DNA of 12,437 nt from positions 727 to 13,163 of the forward strand of contig DJDA01000104.1 of assembly GCA_002430835.1 (NCBI GenBank), written 5' to 3'. The DNA comes from Brevundimonas sp. UBA5936 (lineage in GTDB: Bacteria; Pseudomonadota; Alphaproteobacteria; Caulobacterales; Caulobacteraceae). The notes beneath the pieces were generated by a model, which searched no databases, had not been told where the DNA came from, and was given only the letters and a program-made list of their open reading frames with translations. Positions 6,713-12,437 of the stretch are shown here, one piece after another. The translations under genes were made by a program, and so were the position numbers. Position 1 is the stretch's first letter; the number at the start of each line of letters is the position of its first letter.

Positions 6713-6736
6713 AAGGGCTGCGAGGCCGAACTCCAC

Positions 6737-6764
6737 GCGGGCGCCGTCGATCGGCGGCGCCCGC
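6737..6764 (+). repeat. Strong hairpin between katG and oxyR
   Basis: Perfect 10-bp arms GCGGGCGCCG (6737-6746) and CGGCGCCCGC (6755-6764) enclose an 8-nt loop, 25 nt after the katG stop. No T-tract follows, so it may stabilise the katG 3' end or attenuate read-through into oxyR rather than terminate fully. No separate oxyR promoter is apparent in the 71-bp gap. Confidence 0.55.
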
Positions 6765-6783
6765 AAGCGTTCGGAGCTGCATC

Positions 6784-7713
6784 ATGGATTTTGCTCTCTG
6801 GGCCGCGAGCCCCTATGTCGCTCGCATGCTCCCCACCCTGCGCCAGCTTCAGTATCTCAAGCTCCTGGCCGAGCACGGCTCCTTCAGCCGCGCCGCCGAA
6901 GCCGCTCACGTCAGCCAGCCGGCCCTGTCGGCGGGCGTTCAGGAGCTGGAGAAGATCCTGGGGGCGCCCGTCGTCGAGCGCACGCGCGGGGCGGTGATCC
7001 TGACCGCCGTGGGGGCCGAGGCGGTCAAGCGGGCCGAGGACGTCCTGGCCCGCACCGAGGATCTGGTCGAGGCCGCCCGCAACGCCGGCAAGCCCCTGTC
7101 GGGCCGGTTCCGCCTGGGCGTCATCCCGACGGTCGCCCCCTTCTTGCTGCCCAGGACCATGCCGGGGCTGCGCGACCGCTATCCGGGCCTGCGTCTTTTT
7201 CTGCGCGAGGATCTTACGCCGCGGTTGATCAGCGCCCTGAAGGCGGGACAGCTGGACGCCGCCGTCATCGCCCTTCCCTACGACGCGCCAGGCATCGACC
7301 ACGCCCGTATCGGCGACGATGAAATCCTGGCCGCCGTGCCCGCCGGTCACGCCCTGGACGGCGCCGGGCCCATCCCTGAAGGCCTGCTGAAGTCCGAGGA
7401 TCTGATCCTGCTGGAGGACGGCCACTGCCTGCGCGACCAGGCCCTGGCGGCGGTGAAGATCGAGGCGCCGCGCGGCGAGGACGTCTTCGCCGCGACCACC
7501 CTGCCGACGCTGGTGCAGATGGTCTCGTCCGGCCTGGGGGTCAGCTTCCTGCCCAATATGGCGGTGAAGGCGGGCCTGGCCGATCATCCCGGCGTGGTCA
7601 TGCGTCCCATCGCCGAGAACGCCCCGCACCGCGAGATCGTCGTCGCCTGGCGGGCCGGTTCCAGCCGCGCCGCCGAGGCGCGCCTGCTGGCCGAGGCGTT
7701 GAAGCTGGACTGA
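6784..7713 (+). CDS. oxyR: LysR-type peroxide sensor OxyR, lacking the resolving cysteine
   Basis: OxyR is a LysR-family activator of peroxide defence genes. A winged HTH is at about residues 16-75 (FSRAAEAAHVSQPALS), followed by a periplasmic-binding-protein-like sensor domain. The motif LLEDGHCLRDQAL is diagnostic for OxyR, and C215 equals E. coli C199. Nine residues later, where E. coli has C208, the codon is GTG (V224). C215 is the only cysteine in the protein, so the classical C199-C208 disulfide cannot form. Two starts are possible. ATG 6784 has GGAG 7 nt upstream. ATG 6826 gives the conventional MLPTLRQLQYL amino terminus but has no ribosome site, and from it the Cys would be residue 201. 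The gene follows katG and is convergent with the RES toxin gene, 6 nt apart, with no terminator seen. Confidence 0.92.
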   Translation: MDFALWAASPYVARMLPTLRQLQYLKLLAEHGSFSRAAEAAHVSQPALSAGVQELEKILGAPVVERTRGAVILTAVGAEAVKRAEDVLARTEDLVEAARNAGKPLSGRFRLGVIPTVAPFLLPRTMPGLRDRYPGLRLFLREDLTPRLISALKAGQLDAAVIALPYDAPGIDHARIGDDEILAAVPAGHALDGAGPIPEGLLKSEDLILLEDGHCLRDQALAAVKIEAPRGEDVFAATTLPTLVQMVSSGLGVSFLPNMAVKAGLADHPGVVMRPIAENAPHREIVVAWRAGSSRAAEARLLAEALKLD

Positions 7714-7719
7714 GCCGCG

Positions 7720-8196
7720 TCAGCCGAACAGGCGGCTGTCCCACCAGACCGGCGTCTCCAGCCCCGGCTTGATGCGGGCGAAGTCGGGATGGGCGGTGTT
7801 GAAGACGAAGTTGCGCTCCATCCGCGCCACGACCGAGGGCGTGATCAGCAGGGCCGAGCGGCCTTCCGCATGCCAGGCGCGGCCGAAGGCGCGGGCCGCC
7901 GCCCCGCCCGGTTCGGCCCAGCCGGGGACCAGATCCGGGTTGACCACTTCATAGGAGACGCCCGCCGGGATGTGGATATCCACATGGTGCTGGCCCAGCG
8001 GCAGTTCGCCGCCGAAGTGGACCAGCTTCTCCAGCATGGCGGTGGAATAGTGCTCGGCGGCGTAGATCACCCTCTGGCCCGCCTCGTGCCAGCGGCCGGA
8101 AGCCCGGCGCGAACCGCCGTCGCTCCAGATGGGATATTCGCCGCGCGGATCGCCGATGCGGAATCCCTTGAGCGCGTCGTCCAGCCGACGATGCAT
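7720..8196 (-). CDS. RES-domain toxin of a type II toxin-antitoxin pair
   Basis: RES toxins, for example MbcT of M. tuberculosis and RES of Pseudomonas putida, degrade NAD+ in the cytoplasm and stop growth. The 158-residue protein covers the whole domain: FRIGDPRG (12-19), SGRWHEAGQRVIY (33-45), LEKLVH (55-60), and a C-terminal SVVARMERNFVFNTAHPDF block (121-139). The Arg (R13), GRW (34-36), Tyr (Y45), Glu (E56), Ser (S121) and HPD (136-138) positions typical of the fold are present, so it looks active. It starts 7 nt after the antitoxin TAG and lacks a visible ribosome site, consistent with coupled, low translation. Its stop is 6 nt from that of oxyR. Catalytic residue assignment is by recalled family pattern, not alignment. 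Confidence 0.88.
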   Translation of the reverse strand: MHRRLDDALKGFRIGDPRGEYPIWSDGGSRRASGRWHEAGQRVIYAAEHYSTAMLEKLVHFGGELPLGQHHVDIHIPAGVSYEVVNPDLVPGWAEPGGAAARAFGRAWHAEGRSALLITPSVVARMERNFVFNTAHPDFARIKPGLETPVWWDSRLFG

Positions 8197-8203
8197 GCCG
8201 GAT

Positions 8204-8689
8204 CTAGACCGCGAAGCCGGCGTCGGCGCGGCGCACCAGATTGATCACCGCCTCGGCCCCCGCCGAACTGGATTGGGCCATGGCCAGGGGGGTGCGGCCG
8301 TTCAGCAACTGATGCGGGCGGTTCAGGAAGCGGACGACGGCGGCGCTGTCGCCGCGATAGGCGCGGCCCACGGCGTCGACCACGCGGCCGACCTCGTACA
8401 GGCGCTCGCTCATCTCGCGCGACAGGGGCTTGCGGCTGGTGCGGGCGCGCCGCAACGTCGCCTCCGGAATGATCTGGCCGACCACGCGGGGCATGCCGAT
8501 CACCTGGCCCAGGGCGGCGGCGGCGGCGGGCTTCAGCCCCTGCGACACCCGCTCGGCCAGGGCCACGTCGTCCATCGTCTCATTGTCGTTCAGGCCCAGC
8601 AGCTTGCCGATCCGCGCCGCGTCGCTGGCGGGCAGGGTCTCGGGCGAGGCGTAGAGGTCGAGGGCGGTCATGGCGGCGGCTTTCGTCAT
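8204..8689 (-). CDS. Xre/ParS-type (DUF2384) antitoxin partner of the RES toxin
   Basis: The 161-residue antitoxin comes first in the operon, the usual order for Xre-RES pairs. The central part (about 40-85) is the Xre-like helical DNA-binding region. Residues 95-161 form the toxin-binding domain, with RFLNRPHQLLNGRTPLAMA (120-138) corresponding to the family 'W-L-x-x-PN-x-x-L-x-G-x-x-P' pattern, followed by a last helix ending near LVRRADAG. The tail of this domain normally inserts into the toxin active site. The ATG at 8689 directly follows a likely promoter, so the mRNA may be leaderless. An internal ATG at 8671 also lacks a ribosome site. The protein probably represses its own operon through TGACG repeats that overlap the start. 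Confidence 0.87.
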   Translation of the reverse strand: MTKAAAMTALDLYASPETLPASDAARIGKLLGLNDNETMDDVALAERVSQGLKPAAAAALGQVIGMPRVVGQIIPEATLRRARTSRKPLSREMSERLYEVGRVVDAVGRAYRGDSAAVVRFLNRPHQLLNGRTPLAMAQSSSAGAEAVINLVRRADAGFAV

Positions 8690-8726
8690 ATGACGTCAAT
8701 ATGGGCGTCAAGCGACGATGCGACAA
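8684..8726 (-). promoter_or_regulatory. Candidate promoter and operator of the Xre-RES operon
   Basis: On the - strand TTGTCG (8726-8721) and CATATT (8703-8698) are separated by 17 nt, each matching four of six consensus bases. Transcription would start at about 8691, almost at the antitoxin ATG. The motif TGACG (- strand) occurs three times in the same direction, at 8706-8710, 8694-8698 and 8684-8688, spaced 12 and 10 bp. The central copy is part of the TGACGTCA palindrome (8691-8698). Spacing near one helical turn and overlap with the -10 suggest autorepression. Confidence 0.45.
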
Positions 8727-8759
8727 GGGATGAGTGGAATGTGTCGGTCGGCGTCCAAG

Positions 8760-8791
8760 AAAAAAGGCCGGCGGATCGCTCCGCCGGCCTT
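8760..8791 (-). terminator. Intrinsic terminator of acnA
   Basis: On the - strand the 10-bp arms GGCCGGCGGA and TCCGCCGGCC (8766-8775 and 8780-8789, 4-nt loop) are followed by six U's (A's at 8760-8765). It lies about 45 nt after the acnA stop. The transcript loop GCGA and the enclosing GGAGCGATCC are identical to those of the terminator at 2824-2852. Confidence 0.9.
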
Positions 8792-8834
8792 CATTCTGGT
8801 TGGTCTAACGCGCTTTCGCGCGGCTTGAGACCGC

Positions 8835-11540
<2,706 letters not shown>

Positions 11541-11726
11541 GGAGAGTAGTCCTCTGACAAACGCCGCCCGACAATTCGGTTGCGCCTTCGCGCGCTGGAC
11601 GTCGGGGCGCACAGGTCCCCGGCGCGCGCGGCGAAAGCCTGCTGCGGCGCTAGCGCATATAGTCCCGCGCGCGAGGGCCGTCCATGTATCCACACCCTCG
11701 ACGTGGACATTGAGAGAGACTCGCAA
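11541..11726. other. Divergent intergenic region between acnA and ccmA
   Basis: These 186 bp must hold promoters for both directions. The stretch CATATAGT near 11656-11663 may serve as a -10 for ccmA, but no convincing -35 or operator was found. An imperfect ATGTATCCAC / GTGGACAT inverted repeat lies around 11683-11710. No small gene was seen. Confidence 0.4.
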
Positions 11727-12347
11727 ATGCTGATCCGTCTCGGGATCGCAGCCTTAAGCTTGTCGCGCGGCGAGCGGCGGCTGTTCAGCGACCTGTCCTT
11801 CGCCCTGTCGGCGGGCGAGGCGGCGGCCCTGACCGGGGCCAATGGCGCGGGCAAGACCAGCCTGCTGCGCGCCGTGGCGGGCTTTATCCGGCCCGATGCA
11901 GGCACGGTCGTTTTTCACGATGCGGACGGCGAGATCGAGGCCGAGACGGCGCGGCGCGCAGCGCTTCACCTGCTGGGCCATCACGAGGGTCTGAAGCCCC
12001 AGCGCACGGCGCGGCAGGAGCTGGGCTTTCAGGTCGAATGGCTGGGCGGTTCGGCCGCCGCCATGGACGCGGCCGTCGAGCGGCTGAAGCTGACGCCCCT
12101 GCTGGATCTGGAGACGCGCAAGCTGTCGGCGGGGCAGAGGCGGCGGCTGTCGCTGGCGCGCCTGGTCGCCGCCCCGCGCGCCCTGTGGCTGTTGGACGAA
12201 CCGCTGGCCCCGCTGGATGAGGCGTGGCGCGGCGTCGCCGCCGAACTGATGGCCGAGCATCTGGCGGACGGGGGCATGATCCTGGCCGCCGTGCATGATC
12301 CGCTGCCGGTTGCGGCGCGGTCGCTGGATTTAGGGGGCGTTCGGTGA
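11727..12347 (+). CDS. ccmA: Haem exporter ATP-binding protein CcmA (cytochrome c maturation)
   Basis: CcmA is the ATPase of the CcmABCD complex, which releases haem-loaded CcmE for cytochrome c assembly at the inner membrane. The 206-residue length matches the family (about 205). Visible ABC motifs are Walker A GANGAGKT (37-44), signature LSAGQ (133-137), Walker B LWLLDEP (153-159) and the switch H190. The motif GHHEGLKPQ-x-TA (84-94) corresponds to the CcmA 'GHxxGLKxxLTAxEN' block and separates it from generic ABC ATPases. The ATG at 11727 begins MLIRL; the longer open frame back to 11580 lies in the promoter region and is not conserved-looking. A weak GAGAGAG lies 8 nt upstream. The stop overlaps the GTG of ccmB by 4 bp, indicating a ccmAB operon. 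Confidence 0.92.
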   Translation: MLIRLGIAALSLSRGERRLFSDLSFALSAGEAAALTGANGAGKTSLLRAVAGFIRPDAGTVVFHDADGEIEAETARRAALHLLGHHEGLKPQRTARQELGFQVEWLGGSAAAMDAAVERLKLTPLLDLETRKLSAGQRRRLSLARLVAAPRALWLLDEPLAPLDEAWRGVAAELMAEHLADGGMILAAVHDPLPVAARSLDLGGVR

Positions 12348-12437
12348 AGGCCGCCCGCGCCCTGTTCGCGCGCGAGCTGTCGCTGGCCTGGGGCGGCGGC
12401 GGGGGGCCGTTGCTGGCCTGGGGCTTCCTGCTTGGTT
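12344..12437 (+). CDS. ccmB: Haem exporter membrane protein CcmB, N-terminal fragment (continues past the window)
   Basis: Only 31 codons are visible. They start at a GTG that overlaps the ccmA stop (GTGA) and read KAARALFARELSLAWGGGGG, then a hydrophobic stretch at the window edge. A basic start with an 'F-x-RE-L-x-L-A-W' motif leading into the first membrane segment is typical of CcmB, the transmembrane subunit paired with CcmA. Identification rests mainly on this motif and on position after ccmA. Confidence 0.8.
   Translation, partial: MKAARALFARELSLAWGGGGGPLLAWGFLLG

Noticed and set aside
8698..8760. Small gene between the antitoxin and the acnA terminator
   Set aside because: The gap is short and filled by the antitoxin promoter and terminator. 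No start with a ribosome site and reasonable frame was found.
11541..11726. N-terminal extension of acnA by 62 codons
   Set aside because: The extra residues resemble no aconitase. MPSIDSL at 11540 is a normal start, and using it puts the cluster cysteines at 435, 501 and 504 as in E. coli AcnA.
11580..11726. N-terminal extension of ccmA by 49 codons
   Set aside because: CcmA normally starts a few residues before its first strand. The ATG at 11727 gives the usual 206-residue length and the extension runs through the divergent promoter region.

Overview
The window is a GC-rich, gene-dense stretch of an alphaproteobacterial chromosome. Gene content (phoH-ybeY-lnt, an alphaproteobacterial XRE regulator, and acnA divergent from the ccm genes) and protein character suggest Caulobacterales, possibly Brevundimonas; this is inference from recognisable families, not from a database search. 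Nothing phage- or IS-like, no tRNA or rRNA and no CRISPR array was seen. No gap without a gene exceeds 300 bp.

Left block (1-2852, + strand): the 3' end of phoH, then ybeY (rRNA maturation/quality control) and lnt (last step of lipoprotein maturation) are joined by 1-bp and 4-bp overlaps. A small XRE regulator follows and ends at a strong bidirectional terminator. The corC gene often found between ybeY and lnt in alphaproteobacteria is absent here.

Middle block (2876-7713): an oxidative-stress cluster. ahpC and ahpD (peroxiredoxin and its thiol reductant) run on the - strand. katG (catalase-peroxidase) and oxyR (LysR peroxide sensor) run on the + strand. The shared 282-bp ahpC/katG control region holds several perfect dyads, one of which matches the ATAG-N7-CTAT pattern expected for OxyR. 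The OxyR protein keeps the peroxidatic Cys in GHCLRDQ but has Val where the resolving Cys should be, and that Cys is the only one in the protein.

Right block (7720-12437): a compact type II toxin-antitoxin pair, a RES-domain NAD+-degrading toxin and its Xre/ParS-type antitoxin, lies between oxyR and acnA on the - strand. Its stop codon is 6 nt from that of oxyR. A possible leaderless, autoregulated promoter carries phased TGACG repeats. Then come acnA (aconitase, - strand) with its own terminator, and divergently ccmA and the start of ccmB (cytochrome c maturation ABC transporter). The acnA-ccmA neighbourhood is a known alphaproteobacterial arrangement.

Overall this is mostly housekeeping and stress-defence sequence. 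The best candidates for something unusual are the single-cysteine OxyR, the palindrome-rich ahpC/katG control region, and the RES-Xre cassette set tightly between oxyR and acnA.
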